Shown here: one piece after another, positions 8,383-17,873 of the stretch
Numbering within the stretch: the first letter of the stretch is position 1
Layout: every line of letters begins with the position of its first letter
Made by a program: the position numbers and the translations under genes
The notes under the pieces: model-generated
The model's database searches: none
What the model was told of the DNA's origin: nothing
The model's input: the letters and a program-made list of their open reading frames with translations, nothing else
NCBI GenBank assembly: GCA_964589785.1
Contig: CAZPUQ010000008.1
Span: 48,989 to 112,988 of the forward strand
Direction: 5' to 3'
DNA length: 64,000 nucleotides
Origin: JAGVSR01 sp964589785
GTDB taxonomy: Bacteria; Pseudomonadota; Alphaproteobacteria; Rhizobiales; Hyphomicrobiaceae

Positions 8383-9566
8383 CAGTCCGTCTCCGTCAGC
8401 CATTCCGCGCGGACAGTCTCGTCGCGCTCGTCCGCGAGGCGCCGCTCGCATTCCCGTGCGAAGTCCTGTGGATCGGCCAGTCGGGCGAGCGCCCACACCG
8501 CCATGCCGCGCACGAGCGGCGCAGGGTCGTCCAACAGCACGCGCACGGGCGGCAGGAGGGAGGGATCGCCCGAGTTGCCCGCGGCCACGAGCACGTTGCG
8601 CACGAAGCGGTCGCGTCCGGTGCGCTTCACCGGAGTGCCCGCAAAGCGCGTGCGGAACAGGCCGTCATCGAGAGCCAGCAGCTCCAGGAGCGGCGGATTG
8701 CGGGTCTCGGCCCGCGCGGCAAAGCGAACCTCCCGCGCGGTACGCGCGAACTTGTTCCAGGGGCAGACCGCGAGGCAATCGTCGCAGCCGAAGACGCGGT
8801 TGCCCATCGGCTGGCGGAACTCGCGAGCGATCTGCCCTTTGTGTTCGATGGTGAGGTAGGCAAGGCAGCGCCGCGCGTCGAGCTGGTAGGGCGCGGGGAA
8901 GGCGGCGGTCGGACAGACGTCGAGACAGCGGCTGCAGGTGCCACAGTGGTTGTGTTCACGCGCGTCGGGCTTCAGCGCCGCCGCCGTCAGCAGCGCTCCG
9001 AGAAAGAGCCAGGAGCCGTGGTCGCGCGACACAAGGTTCGTGTGCTTGCCCTGCCAGCCGAGCCCCGCGAGCGCCGCGAGCGGCTTCTCCATCAGCGGGG
9101 CGGTATCGACGAACACCTTCACATCGCCGCCCGTCAGAGCGGCCACCTCGCGGGCAAGTTGCTTCAGCCGCGGCTTGACGATGTCGTGGTAGTCCTTGCC
9201 CTGCGCATAGGCGGAGACCGCACCGTGCGAGCGAGCCTTAAGCGCCGCGAGCGGGTCCTCCGCCGGGGCGTAGCTCATCGCCACCATCACGGCGCTCTGC
9301 GCCTCCGGCCACAGCGTGTTCGGGTGCGCGCGCCGGTCGGCCGTCGTCGCCATCCAGTCCATGTCGCCGTGCCGCCCCGCTTCGAGAAACGTCCGCAGCC
9401 GCTCGCCCCAGCCCGTCTCCGGTCCGAGCCGGGCGATACCGACGGAGCTGAACCCCAGCGCCAGGGCCGCCTCGCGCACGCGCCGCTCCACTGGCGGAAC
9501 GGCGGGGCCGGCGCCGGCCGGGACGGAAGCAGAGCTTCGCTTCAGGTCAGAAATCGAGATCGACAT
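8382..9566 (-). CDS. queG: Epoxyqueuosine reductase
   Basis: A 394-aa enzyme that reduces epoxyqueuosine to queuosine in tRNA, using cobalamin and two [4Fe-4S] clusters. The two ferredoxin-like cysteine sets are 'CGTCSRCLDVCP' (about residue 217) and 'CDDCLAVCPW' (about residue 265). The catalytic region has 'KDYHDIVKPRL' and 'VFVDTAPLMEKPLA'. A HEAT-like C-terminal tail ('LLDDPAPLVRGMAVWALARL') is typical. It overlaps the genes on both sides: 20 bp with the upstream glutathione transferase and the ATGA with the epimerase-like gene. Confidence 0.95.
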   Translation of the reverse strand: MSISISDLKRSSASVPAGAGPAVPPVERRVREAALALGFSSVGIARLGPETGWGERLRTFLEAGRHGDMDWMATTADRRAHPNTLWPEAQSAVMVAMSYAPAEDPLAALKARSHGAVSAYAQGKDYHDIVKPRLKQLAREVAALTGGDVKVFVDTAPLMEKPLAALAGLGWQGKHTNLVSRDHGSWLFLGALLTAAALKPDAREHNHCGTCSRCLDVCPTAAFPAPYQLDARRCLAYLTIEHKGQIAREFRQPMGNRVFGCDDCLAVCPWNKFARTAREVRFAARAETRNPPLLELLALDDGLFRTRFAGTPVKRTGRDRFVRNVLVAAGNSGDPSLLPPVRVLLDDPAPLVRGMAVWALARLADPQDFARECERRLADERDETVRAEWLTETD

Positions 9567-10242
9567 AGGTCCGGTGAGGTTGCAGCCCGGGCAGGCGATC
9601 CGACAAGAGGCCGCGAAACGCCGGGCGCGATTTCAATCGCATGTACCAGGATTTCGCGGACGGATACTGGTCCCAGTCCATATCGCCCAGATAGTCGAGC
9701 ACCGAGAGGTGTCCGGCGGCGGCCATGTCGGCAAAGCTGAGCCGCGGGCCGGCGAGCCAGTCGCGGTTCAGCGCCAGATGATCGATGTAGCGCATATGGT
9801 AGCGCAGGTTGTGGCGCACCGCGCGCAGCGTTTCCGCGTCGGGCGAGGGCGCGCGTGCGGGCGCCAGAAGGCTCGTGATCTTGGTATCGATGAGGTCGCG
9901 CGACACATCGCGGTCGAACTTGTTCAGGAACCAGTCCACGAGCCGGCGCACCTCGGCCCGCTCGCCGATGCCGCCGGGAAAGAGACCGCCGCTGCCGGCA
10001 TCGCTCGTCTGGGCGAGGCCCTGCTCGTCGAGATATTCGGCAATTGCGTACGTTCCGGCCACGGGGACACCCTCGGACGGCACCAGAACCGGCAGCTCGC
10101 CGGAGGGATTGAGCGCCAGCAGCTCCGGGCGCCAGGCCCAGGGCAGCTCCTCCGCGAACGCGACATCGTGGCCGAGCTCGGCCAGCGCGATCCGCACGGC
10201 CCGGCTGCGGGGACAAAACGGAAAATGAACGAGCAGCGTCAT
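9547..10242 (-). CDS. Glutathione S-transferase family protein
   Basis: A 231-aa protein with a thioredoxin-like N-terminal domain ('HFPFCPRSRAVRIALAELG', a Cys/Ser-type active-site helix, and the cis-Pro in 'GELPVLV') and an all-helical C-terminal domain ending in 'FADMAAAGHLSVLDYLG'. The substrate is unknown. I start it at ATG 10242 because MTLLVHFPF is the usual start of the fold; an upstream start at 10296 would add an unstructured leader. It heads the three-gene leftward group with queG and the epimerase-like gene and diverges from uppP. Confidence 0.88.
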   Translation of the reverse strand: MTLLVHFPFCPRSRAVRIALAELGHDVAFAEELPWAWRPELLALNPSGELPVLVPSEGVPVAGTYAIAEYLDEQGLAQTSDAGSGGLFPGGIGERAEVRRLVDWFLNKFDRDVSRDLIDTKITSLLAPARAPSPDAETLRAVRHNLRYHMRYIDHLALNRDWLAGPRLSFADMAAAGHLSVLDYLGDMDWDQYPSAKSWYMRLKSRPAFRGLLSDRLPGLQPHRTYVDLDF

Positions 10243-10460
10243 GTCCGGTCCTGCCCGCGGACGGATCGCCGTCCGCGCTGAAATGGCCCCCAGCATCTAC
10301 GCGAATCCGCAACATTTGTCGTGTCTATTGCCGTCTTTCGGCGGATTCGCGCCGGGCGGACTGGCGAGGATGCCGCGCCCGTGTCATATGCGCCGGCAAC
10401 CGTTTCGGCACGGACAGGCCTGTCCGGGCGGCCGCAACCGCGAGGGGGACATTGGCGGGA

Positions 10461-11258
10461 ATGGAGAGTTGGCAGGCTGTCGTTCTCGGCATTCTCGAAG
10501 GATTGACCGAGTTCATCCCGGTTTCCTCGACGGGGCATGTCCTGCTCGCAGGATATTTTCTCGGCGTCCATTCTCCGGGACGCGCCTTCGAGGTGCTGAT
10601 CCAGCTCGGCGCCATCCTCGCCATTCTGGCCGTCTACTTCGGACGGCTCTGGCGAACCGCCACGGCCGTGCCGCACGACGCCGCCGCCCGCCACTTCGTG
10701 CTGGCGGTGCTGATCGCATTCCTGCCGGCGGCGGTGGCCGGCGCGGCGCTGCACGGCTTCATCAAGGGCGTGCTGTTCGAGACGCCGATGCTCATCTGCA
10801 TCGCGCTCATTTTGGGCGGCATCGTTCTGCTCGCCGTCGACCGCATGGCGCCGACGCCGCGCTACGACGACGCCGCCACTTTTCCCCTCGGCCTCGCATT
10901 CAAGATCGGACTGTGTCAGACGCTGGCCATGATCCCGGGCGTGTCCCGCTCGGGCGCTACGATCGTCGGAGCGCTGCTGCTCGGAGCCGACAAGCGGTCG
11001 GCGGCGGAGTTCAGCTTTTTCCTGGCGATGCCGACCATGGCCGGAGCGTTCGCCTACGATCTCTACAAGAACTGGGCGGTCATGGACATCAGCAACGCGA
11101 CGCCGATCGTCATCGGCTTCATCACCGCGTTTCTGGCGGGCCTTCTCGTGGTGCGCCTGCTGCTCGACTTCGTCAGCCGCCACGGCTATGCGCCGTTCGG
11201 GTGGTGGCGCATCCTCGCCGGATCGGCCGGTCTCCTGGCGCTGGTGCTTGGAACCTAG
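10461..11258 (+). CDS. uppP: Undecaprenyl-diphosphatase
   Basis: Integral membrane enzyme of about 265 aa (BacA/UppP) that recycles the undecaprenyl-PP carrier for peptidoglycan and O-antigen synthesis and gives bacitracin resistance. Signature motifs are 'EGLTEFIPVSSTGH' near the start and 'PGVSRSGAT' near residue 155, both of which line the active site. Seven to eight hydrophobic segments are visible. Start: ATG 10461, or TTG 10452, which lies only 3 nt after a GAGGGGG; the ATG gives the usual N-terminus. Confidence 0.95.
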   Translation: MESWQAVVLGILEGLTEFIPVSSTGHVLLAGYFLGVHSPGRAFEVLIQLGAILAILAVYFGRLWRTATAVPHDAAARHFVLAVLIAFLPAAVAGAALHGFIKGVLFETPMLICIALILGGIVLLAVDRMAPTPRYDDAATFPLGLAFKIGLCQTLAMIPGVSRSGATIVGALLLGADKRSAAEFSFFLAMPTMAGAFAYDLYKNWAVMDISNATPIVIGFITAFLAGLLVVRLLLDFVSRHGYAPFGWWRILAGSAGLLALVLGT

Positions 11259-11273
11259 CGTCAGGCCCTGGCG

Positions 11274-11738
11274 TCAGGCCGCGTGCGAGGTGACGGGCTT
11301 GGAGAGCGCGCGGCCGATCGCTTCCGCATCCTGGGCGCTGCGCAACTGCTCGAGCGTCGCGGGCTCGCGCACCAGACGCGAGATGCGGGCCAGCGCCTTC
11401 AGATGATCGCCGCTCGCGTGCTCCGGCGCGAGGAGAAGAAACACGAGATCGACGTCCTGGTCGTCCTGGCTGTCGAAGGGGATCGGACGGGTGAGGCGCG
11501 CGAACAGGCAGACGATGCCCTTCAGCGACCGGAACTTGACATGCGGAATGGCGATGCCGCGGCCGAGCCCCGTCGAGCCGAGCCGTTCGCGCTGGAGCAG
11601 GGCATCGAAGATGTCGCGCTGCTCGAGCCCTGTGATCTCCGCCGCGCGCGCCGCCAGCTCCTGGAGCGCCTGCTTCTTGCAGGTCACGTCGAGCGAGGGA
11701 ATGATCGCATCCGGTGCCAGTATATCCGCAAGATCCAT
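11274..11738 (-). CDS. ptsN: PTS IIA-like nitrogen regulatory protein
   Basis: EIIA-Ntr of 154 aa. The phosphorylated histidine is in 'GIAIPHVKF' (about residue 66). The fold continues with 'DLVFLLLAPEHASGDHLKALARISRLVRE'. It receives phosphate from the PTS-Ntr relay and adjusts potassium uptake, stress and nitrogen responses. In most alphaproteobacteria it follows rpoN and hpf; here rpoN is upstream on the same strand, but hpf is absent from the gap. Confidence 0.95.
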   Translation of the reverse strand: MDLADILAPDAIIPSLDVTCKKQALQELAARAAEITGLEQRDIFDALLQRERLGSTGLGRGIAIPHVKFRSLKGIVCLFARLTRPIPFDSQDDQDVDLVFLLLAPEHASGDHLKALARISRLVREPATLEQLRSAQDAEAIGRALSKPVTSHAA

Positions 11739-12256
11739 GATGGGTTCTTTCGAAGGGGGTGTGGGCGCCGCGCTTCCCGCTGTGCGCTCCGGCCTGCCCC
11801 GAGCCTCAGTTGTGCTGGTCCAAAGGAGACGTCCCGTCTCCGCCCTTGCCCGTCTCTCGTCCGTTCGTCCGTGCCCTACCCGTACCGAACGCCGTGACCC
11901 TTATCCCCCTGCCCGGTCAGGCTCATCGTCGTGCGGCGGTGTTCCAAACAACCGCCGGTCCTTTATACGAGTTCCCGCGCCGGATCTCTCGCCTTTCGCC
12001 GCACCTGCTCAGGCGGCGGTTAACGCCGCCGGCCCTGCAGGGCCGACCCACTCCGTCACATGTTGTGAAGCTTGCCTACGCCACCCACCCTAATGCCAAC
12101 CCCGTACCCGCAGAGCCGCATCTAAAGTAGCAATTCCAACCGCTTATGCGGACGCCCACCGCATCCCCCGGTCACTCGGCCACGCTAGTCTGTGTCGCCG
12201 CGTCTGTCAAACCGTTGTCGTCGGCACAACCTGTTGCGCCGCACCATCCTACGCCG
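11739..12256. other. Gene-free gap between rpoN and ptsN
   Basis: About 520 bp without a convincing ORF on either strand, where hpf/raiA usually lies. It contains a hairpin (GGCGGCG/CGCCGCC, 12012-12030, loop GTTAA) directly followed by a perfect 14-bp palindrome GGCCCTGCAGGGCC at 12031-12044. The hairpin could end rpoN transcription on the minus strand, although no clear T-run follows. No Hpf-like peptide could be read in any minus frame. Confidence 0.6.
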
Positions 12257-13801
12257 TCACGCGGGGCGGACGGTCCGCTCCACGAGCCGCTTGTCGCGGC
12301 GGCGCTGGACGGACGAAGGGATGCGCATCGCCTCGCGATATTTGGCGACGGTCCGGCGGGCAATGTCCACGCCGTCGGTCTTCAGTTTCTCGACGATCAT
12401 GTCGTCGGACAGGATCGCGCTGGCGAGTTCGGCCTCGATCAACTGCCGGATGCGGTGGCGCACCGCCTCGGACGAATGGGCCTCGCCTTCGCCGTCCGCC
12501 GCCGCGATGGCCGAGGTGAAGAAGTACTTGAGCTCGAAGATGCCGCGCGGCGTGGCGATGTACTTGTTGGACGTCACGCGCGAGACCGTCGACTCGTGCA
12601 TCGAGATGGCATCCGCCACCGTCTTCAGGTTCATGGGCCGCAGGTACTGCACGCCATGCGTGAAGAAGGCATCCTGCTGCCGCACGATCTCCTCGGCGAC
12701 GCGCAAGATCGTGCGGGCGCGCTGGTCGAGGCTCTTCACCAGCCAGTTGGCCGTCTGCAGGCACTCCAGCAGATAGCCCTTGTCCTTCTCGTTGCGCGCC
12801 GTCTTGGAAACCTTCGCATAGTACAGGCGGTTGACGAGCACACGCGGCAGCGTGTCGGCGTTGAGCTCGATCAGCCAGCTCCCGTCGCTTCCGGCCCGAA
12901 CGAGGATGTCCGGCACGACGGGCTGGACCTGCACCGAGCCGAACTTCAGCCCCGGCTTGGGATTGAGGCGCCGGATCTCCGAGATCATCTCCGCCAGCTC
13001 GTCCGCATCGGCGCCGACGGCCCTGCGCAGGCCGGTGAGATTGTGCGCGGCGACGAGCGGCAGGTTGTCGAGGAGCGCTGCGATCTGCGGATCGTAGCGG
13101 TTCTGGTCCTTGAGCTGCAGGGCCAGGCATTCCGCCAGCGAGCGTGCGCACACCCCGGCCGGATCGAAGCCCTGCAGGACCTTGAGCACGCGCTCCACCA
13201 TGCCGGGGGGCGCGGCAAGCTTCGCCGAAATGTCGGCGAGATCAGCGTGCAGGTAGCCTGCCTCGTCGACGGTATCGATGAGATACTGCGCCACGAGCCG
13301 CTCGGCCGGATCGGCAATGGCAAGTGCCACCTGCTCGGAGAGATGCTCGCGCAACGTCCGGTCCGCGGTTGCAAAGGATTCCAGATTGGCGTCCGCCTCG
13401 TCGAACGACGAGCCGCGCTGCCTCGCCTCCGACCATTGCGCGCCGCCGAGGTCGGGCCCCGCGTCGGCGGGCGCCGCATCGGGATAGACGTTTTCGTACT
13501 CGGTATCGAACGTCTCGGCCGCATCCGCGCCCGCGGGCTTTTCCAGATCGAGCCAGTCGTCGCCGTCCTGGGCTTCGGCCGTCTCCGGGACTGGGGCCTC
13601 CGCCGCCTCGTGGTCCGTCGGCAAGGCCACCTCGGCGGCGGCCTCATCGAGCTCCAGAAGCGGATTGCGCTCGATCTCCGTTTCGATGAACTGGCTGAGC
13701 TCGAGATTGGAAAACTGAAGCAGGCGAATGGCTTGCTGCAGCTGGGGAGTCATCACCAGCTGCTGGCCCTGCCGCATCTCCAGTTTGGTCGAGATCGCCA
13801 T
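12257..13801 (-). CDS. rpoN: RNA polymerase sigma-54 factor
   Basis: A 514-aa sigma-54. The glutamine-rich region I 'LVMTPQLQQAIRLLQFSNLELSQFI' contacts activators; region II is acidic (residues about 60-130); the core-binding region and HTH follow ('PMNLKTVADAISMHESTVSRVTSNKYI'). The RpoN box 'ARRTVAKYREAMRIPSS' near the C-terminus reads the -24 element. The start at 13801 gives the canonical N-terminus; the open frame extends 16 codons further upstream, toward the lptB stop. It belongs to the leftward lptB-rpoN-ptsN group. Confidence 0.97.
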   Translation of the reverse strand: MAISTKLEMRQGQQLVMTPQLQQAIRLLQFSNLELSQFIETEIERNPLLELDEAAAEVALPTDHEAAEAPVPETAEAQDGDDWLDLEKPAGADAAETFDTEYENVYPDAAPADAGPDLGGAQWSEARQRGSSFDEADANLESFATADRTLREHLSEQVALAIADPAERLVAQYLIDTVDEAGYLHADLADISAKLAAPPGMVERVLKVLQGFDPAGVCARSLAECLALQLKDQNRYDPQIAALLDNLPLVAAHNLTGLRRAVGADADELAEMISEIRRLNPKPGLKFGSVQVQPVVPDILVRAGSDGSWLIELNADTLPRVLVNRLYYAKVSKTARNEKDKGYLLECLQTANWLVKSLDQRARTILRVAEEIVRQQDAFFTHGVQYLRPMNLKTVADAISMHESTVSRVTSNKYIATPRGIFELKYFFTSAIAAADGEGEAHSSEAVRHRIRQLIEAELASAILSDDMIVEKLKTDGVDIARRTVAKYREAMRIPSSVQRRRDKRLVERTVRPA

Positions 13802-13845
13802 GATTTCACAGGCACCGCATCCACAACGAGCGCTGCGATCCTTAA

Positions 13846-14727
13846 TCAACCCCCGTTAACGAACATATCTCCGAGATAGACTTTACGGACGTCTTCATTG
13901 GCTATGATTTCAGACGGCTTACCATGTGTCAGAACCTGACCATCGTAGATGATGTAGGCCCTGTCGATAAGGCTCAGCGTCTCGCGCACGTTATGGTCGG
14001 TGATCAGCACCCCGATGCCCCTGTCGGTGAGATGCCGAACCAACTCCTGGATGTCCCCGACGGCGATCGGATCGATGCCGGCGAACGGCTCATCGAGCAG
14101 GATGAACGAGGGCCGCGACGCCAGCGCCCGGGCGATCTCGCAGCGCCGGCGCTCGCCGCCCGAGAGCGCAATCGAGGGCGACTTGCGCAGCCGCGTGATG
14201 CGGAACTCCTCGAGCAGGCTGTCGAGCTGCTCCTTGCGCAACCGCTTGTCGGGCTCAACGAGCTCGAGCACGGCCATGATGTTCTGCTCGACGGTGAGGC
14301 CGCGGAAGATGGACGCCTCCTGCGGCAGATAGCCGATGCCGAGGCGGGCACGGCGGTACATGGGAAGACGCGTCACGTCGCGGCCGTCGATCGTGATGCG
14401 GCCGCTGTCGGCGGGAACGAGGCCGGTGATCATGTAGAAGACCGTGGTCTTGCCGGCACCGTTCGGCCCGAGCAGCCCGACCGATTCCCCGCGCCCGACG
14501 GCAAGGCTGACGCCCTTGACGACCTGCCGCTTGCGATAGGCCTTCTTCACGTCGACGACGGTGAGCCACCCTTCGCCGCCGATCGATGGATCGACCGTGT
14601 CGATCTCCGTCTCGCGGACGTGCGCGTGGTGATGCCCATCCGAAAAGCCGATCTCACCCGCGCCCTTGGGGCGTCCGCCGCGCGACAGCGGCCGGAAGAG
14701 GTTTGACAGGGACAGCTTCACGCGCAT
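13846..14727 (-). CDS. lptB: LPS export ABC transporter ATPase
   Basis: A 293-aa ABC ATPase that powers LPS extraction with LptFG. Walker A is 'GPNGAGKTT', the Q-loop 'GYLPQEASIFRGL' is the LptB hallmark, the signature is 'LSGGERRR', Walker B is 'FILLDEPFAGID' and the H-loop is 'ITDHNVRE'. It carries an N-terminal extension of about 50 residues with a His-rich 'GHHHAHV' patch, absent in E. coli LptB. It sits 21 bp after the LptC-LptA fusion gene and 44 bp before rpoN. Confidence 0.96.
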   Translation of the reverse strand: MRVKLSLSNLFRPLSRGGRPKGAGEIGFSDGHHHAHVRETEIDTVDPSIGGEGWLTVVDVKKAYRKRQVVKGVSLAVGRGESVGLLGPNGAGKTTVFYMITGLVPADSGRITIDGRDVTRLPMYRRARLGIGYLPQEASIFRGLTVEQNIMAVLELVEPDKRLRKEQLDSLLEEFRITRLRKSPSIALSGGERRRCEIARALASRPSFILLDEPFAGIDPIAVGDIQELVRHLTDRGIGVLITDHNVRETLSLIDRAYIIYDGQVLTHGKPSEIIANEDVRKVYLGDMFVNGG

Positions 14728-14748
14728 CGATCCTGGCTGGCCGGCGGC

Positions 14749-16716
14749 TCAAGGAGCAGGTGCGGGCGGGAGCGTTTGCGAGCTCCAGCCCGACGTGCCG
14801 GGACCGGTCGCTTTCTTCGATGCCCCGCCGCCTTGCGCCTTCCTCAGTTCATCGGGGAAGAAGATAGCGCTCGGCCGCCCCCCGGTCGAGCGGCCCCCCG
14901 CCTCCGTGGACCAACCGCCGCCGGCCGGCCTCTCCACGGTCTTCATCGTCGATGTGTCGATCGTCGCCTTGCCGGTCCGCACGTCGATGACGAGCCGCTT
15001 GCCGCGCACGACGGAGCCGGCCTGGGACAGCTCGACCTCACCCCCCACCGTGATGCTGCCCGACGATGCATCGTACTTCGCCCAGTCGCCGGTGACCTTG
15101 CGGTTGTCTGCCGTGGTCACGACCACGCCGCCATTGGCATCGATCCGCGCCAGCTCGCTCGCCCCTCCCGGGGCGTCCGTTGCCGGTGCGGCGCCGACGT
15201 CGGCGAGGCGCGCGGAGCCGGTGTAATGCGCCCTGACCTCGGTCGAGCGCATCGTCACCTCGCCCTGCCGGGTGACGACGTCGCCGCGGAAGACCGCAAC
15301 GCGCGCCGTGTCGTCGACATCGAGCGAATCCGCCTCGACATCGAGCGGAGCATCGGGCGAGGTGCGGAACTGCGCGAGCGCGGCGCCGGTCGCCGGCGGC
15401 GGCGCGGCAGGCTTCTTCGCACCGGTGTTCTTCTGCACGAAATGGGCGGTGATCCGGCCGGGGCCGCTGCCGGCCATCGGCGGCGCGGTCAGCGCCGAGC
15501 GTCCGTTCTTCCGGTCGACGGCGAGGCGCCGGCCCTTCAGCACCGTCTCGCCCTGGGTAACGACGACGACCCCCGTCAAGACGGCACTGTCCGCCTTTTG
15601 ATCGAGCTCGACGCGGTCCGCGGTGATGCGCCGGTCGGAGCCCGAGGTCATCACGATGGCGCCGTCGAGCAGCGCCGTCGATTGGATCGCGTCGAAAGAG
15701 GCCTGATCGCCGGTGACACGATCGTTCGCACCGCGCGTCATCACGAACGGTCCCTTGGCCTCGATCCGGCTCAGCTTGCCGCCGGCCGCCACGGGCGAAG
15801 CACCACCCGCTGCCGGCCCGCCCTCGTAGTAGACCGTCATCTCGGGTGTCGCGAGCGTGGCACCGGCCTGTGAGGCCTGCACGCTGCCCGTGAAGATCGC
15901 CTTGTGCTCGTTGTCGAGGATGTCGAGGCGCGCCGCCGTGATGTCGACCGGACCGTCCGATGCGCCGAGCAGCGACGCCTGGGCCGGAATCGCCGTTGAA
16001 GCCGCCGCACCGGGAACCGCGCCCGATGCGGGCGCGCGCGCGGGCGGCACGAGGCGGGCGACGACCTCGTCGACGAAGGTCACTTCGCGCACCTTCTGGC
16101 GGATCTCGAGGCGCTTCGCCTTGACGCTGCCGGCCGAGAAGCCGACCGAAACCGGATCGTTGCTGCTGATGCGTCCTTGCCGCGTCAGCACCGTCGCGCT
16201 CGTCAGATCCGCCGAGAAGCCGTTGTCGGACCGAATTTCGATCGTCTCGTGCAGATCGAGCACGTTGTCCTTGTGGTTGAACGTGCCGCGCGCCGCGGCG
16301 AGCCTCGTCGACGTCTTGTCCTTGGCAATGAGCTCACCCGTGATCTCCTCGAGCAGGATGACGTCCGTGCGATCGAGCTCCTGCCGGGCGCGCGCCGCCG
16401 CGACGCGATAGGTCCCGCCGTCCTCGGTGACGCCGTCGTAGTTGGGGTTCTGCATCGACAGGTCCTTCGGCGTGATGCGCGGCAGGGCGACTTGCGACAG
16501 CCCAGCGGAGAATCCGCCCGCCCCCGTCAGCGCGACAGCATAAATGGCGGCAAGGCCGGCGCCGATCGCCGGCAGCGCGAGCCTCAGGATGGAGACGAGG
16601 CGGGAATGGCGGCGGGCCTGCCTGAAGCTCTCGCTGCGATCCATGACGACGACGAGGCCGGCGCCGGTTGGGCGCGCCCCGGAGCGGGCACTCGCGGCAT
16701 CGTAGGTCGTGGCCAT
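14749..16716 (-). CDS. Fused LptC-LptA lipopolysaccharide transport protein
   Basis: A 655-aa protein that seems to join LptC and LptA, the periplasmic bridge for LPS. After a short cytosolic N-terminus there is one transmembrane helix ('LALPAIGAGLAAIYAVALTG', about residues 45-65), as in LptC. The LptC-like part holds 'DLSMQNPNYDGVTEDGGTYRVAA'. At least two OstA/LptA-type beta-strand regions follow (about residues 250-420 and 460-600) with repeated 'ADRVELD', 'RVTGDQASFD' and 'VTGDWAKYD' motifs, separated by Ala/Pro linkers. Bacteria commonly encode the two separately. Start 16716 avoids an upstream leader without family similarity. It lies directly upstream of lptB. Confidence 0.85.
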   Translation of the reverse strand: MATTYDAASARSGARPTGAGLVVVMDRSESFRQARRHSRLVSILRLALPAIGAGLAAIYAVALTGAGGFSAGLSQVALPRITPKDLSMQNPNYDGVTEDGGTYRVAAARARQELDRTDVILLEEITGELIAKDKTSTRLAAARGTFNHKDNVLDLHETIEIRSDNGFSADLTSATVLTRQGRISSNDPVSVGFSAGSVKAKRLEIRQKVREVTFVDEVVARLVPPARAPASGAVPGAAASTAIPAQASLLGASDGPVDITAARLDILDNEHKAIFTGSVQASQAGATLATPEMTVYYEGGPAAGGASPVAAGGKLSRIEAKGPFVMTRGANDRVTGDQASFDAIQSTALLDGAIVMTSGSDRRITADRVELDQKADSAVLTGVVVVTQGETVLKGRRLAVDRKNGRSALTAPPMAGSGPGRITAHFVQKNTGAKKPAAPPPATGAALAQFRTSPDAPLDVEADSLDVDDTARVAVFRGDVVTRQGEVTMRSTEVRAHYTGSARLADVGAAPATDAPGGASELARIDANGGVVVTTADNRKVTGDWAKYDASSGSITVGGEVELSQAGSVVRGKRLVIDVRTGKATIDTSTMKTVERPAGGGWSTEAGGRSTGGRPSAIFFPDELRKAQGGGASKKATGPGTSGWSSQTLPPAPAP

Positions 16717-16870
16717 GGGTGCTGAGGTCGCCCCGTCATTGCAGGAGGAAAGCTTCGACGCACACTGGTGCGCAATTTGGGTGAGATTGGGACTGCACGC
16801 AACCGCCGCGGGTGTAACAACCAGCCCGGAAAACGGCGCTAATTGAACAAGATAGGTACGGTGACCGGCG

Positions 16871-17491
16871 CTAGTGGGCAAAGATGTCGTCGTCGGGAAA
16901 GCCGGCGAGGTCCAGTTCAGCCCGGACCGGCAGGAATCGGAAGGCCGCCTCGGCGTAGGCCGTGCGCCCCTCGCGGGCCAGCATCGCGTCGAGCTTGTCC
17001 TTGATGGCGTGCAGATGCAGCACGTCGGACGCCGCGTAGGCGACCTGCTGCGGCGTCAGGTCGGCGGCGCCCCAGTCGGAGCTTTGCTGCTGCTTGGACA
17101 GCTCCAGACCCAGAACCTCGTGCGCGAGGTCCTTGAGCCCATGCCGGTCGGTGTAGGTGCGCGTCAGCTTGGAGGCGATCTTGGTGCAGTAGATCGGCGA
17201 CGTCTTCACGCCGAGATACTTCGCGAGGACCGCCACATCGAAGCGGGCGAAGTGAAAGATCTTCAAGACCTTCGGGTCGGTCAGCAGCGCCTTGAGGCGG
17301 ACCGGCTCCGGGCCGTCCCTCAGGATCTGGACGACATGGGCCGTGCCGTCGCCCGCCGACAGTTGCACGACGCACAGCCGGTCGCGATGCGGGTTGAGCC
17401 CCAGCGTCTCGGTGTCGACGGCGACGGAGGTGCCGAAACCGACGCCTGCGGGAAGGTCGCCCTTGTGCAGCTTGATGATGGGCGCGCTCAT
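16871..17491 (-). CDS. rnd: Short ribonuclease D-type 3'-5' exonuclease
   Basis: A 206-aa DEDDy exonuclease domain. Exo I is 'VAVDTETLGL', Exo II 'KIFHFARFDVAVL', and Exo III 'YAASDVLHLHAI' with the Tyr five residues before the Asp. It lacks the C-terminal HRDC domains of E. coli RNase D, which is usual for the short alphaproteobacterial form. It probably trims tRNA or other RNA 3' ends. Start ATG 17491 chosen because MSAPIIKLHKGDLP is the usual N-terminus. Confidence 0.9.
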   Translation of the reverse strand: MSAPIIKLHKGDLPAGVGFGTSVAVDTETLGLNPHRDRLCVVQLSAGDGTAHVVQILRDGPEPVRLKALLTDPKVLKIFHFARFDVAVLAKYLGVKTSPIYCTKIASKLTRTYTDRHGLKDLAHEVLGLELSKQQQSSDWGAADLTPQQVAYAASDVLHLHAIKDKLDAMLAREGRTAYAEAAFRFLPVRAELDLAGFPDDDIFAH

Positions 17492-17639
17492 GGATGCTTC
17501 ATCCTGTGGACCGAGGCGGGGTGGCCGGCTCGAGCGCGGGACGGGCGAACCGAGGAGCGGAGTACGCCGGACCTTGGCAAGGCGGCACAAGGAAGGCAAG
17601 GCGCTGCGGCGAACGAGGGGACGGCAGACAAGGTCCCGA

Positions 17640-17724
<85 letters not shown>

Positions 17725-17873
17725 ATCGTCCGGCGTAAGCCCCGCGATTTAGTGGCAGCGGGTCACGTTGTCAATTCCGCCGCCGGCAACTAAACATCGG
17801 CTCGCCTGAGGGCTGCAGACCGGGCTCCAACCGGGTCCAGAGCGGCGGCGCCACGAAGGGGACAGGAAACGCC

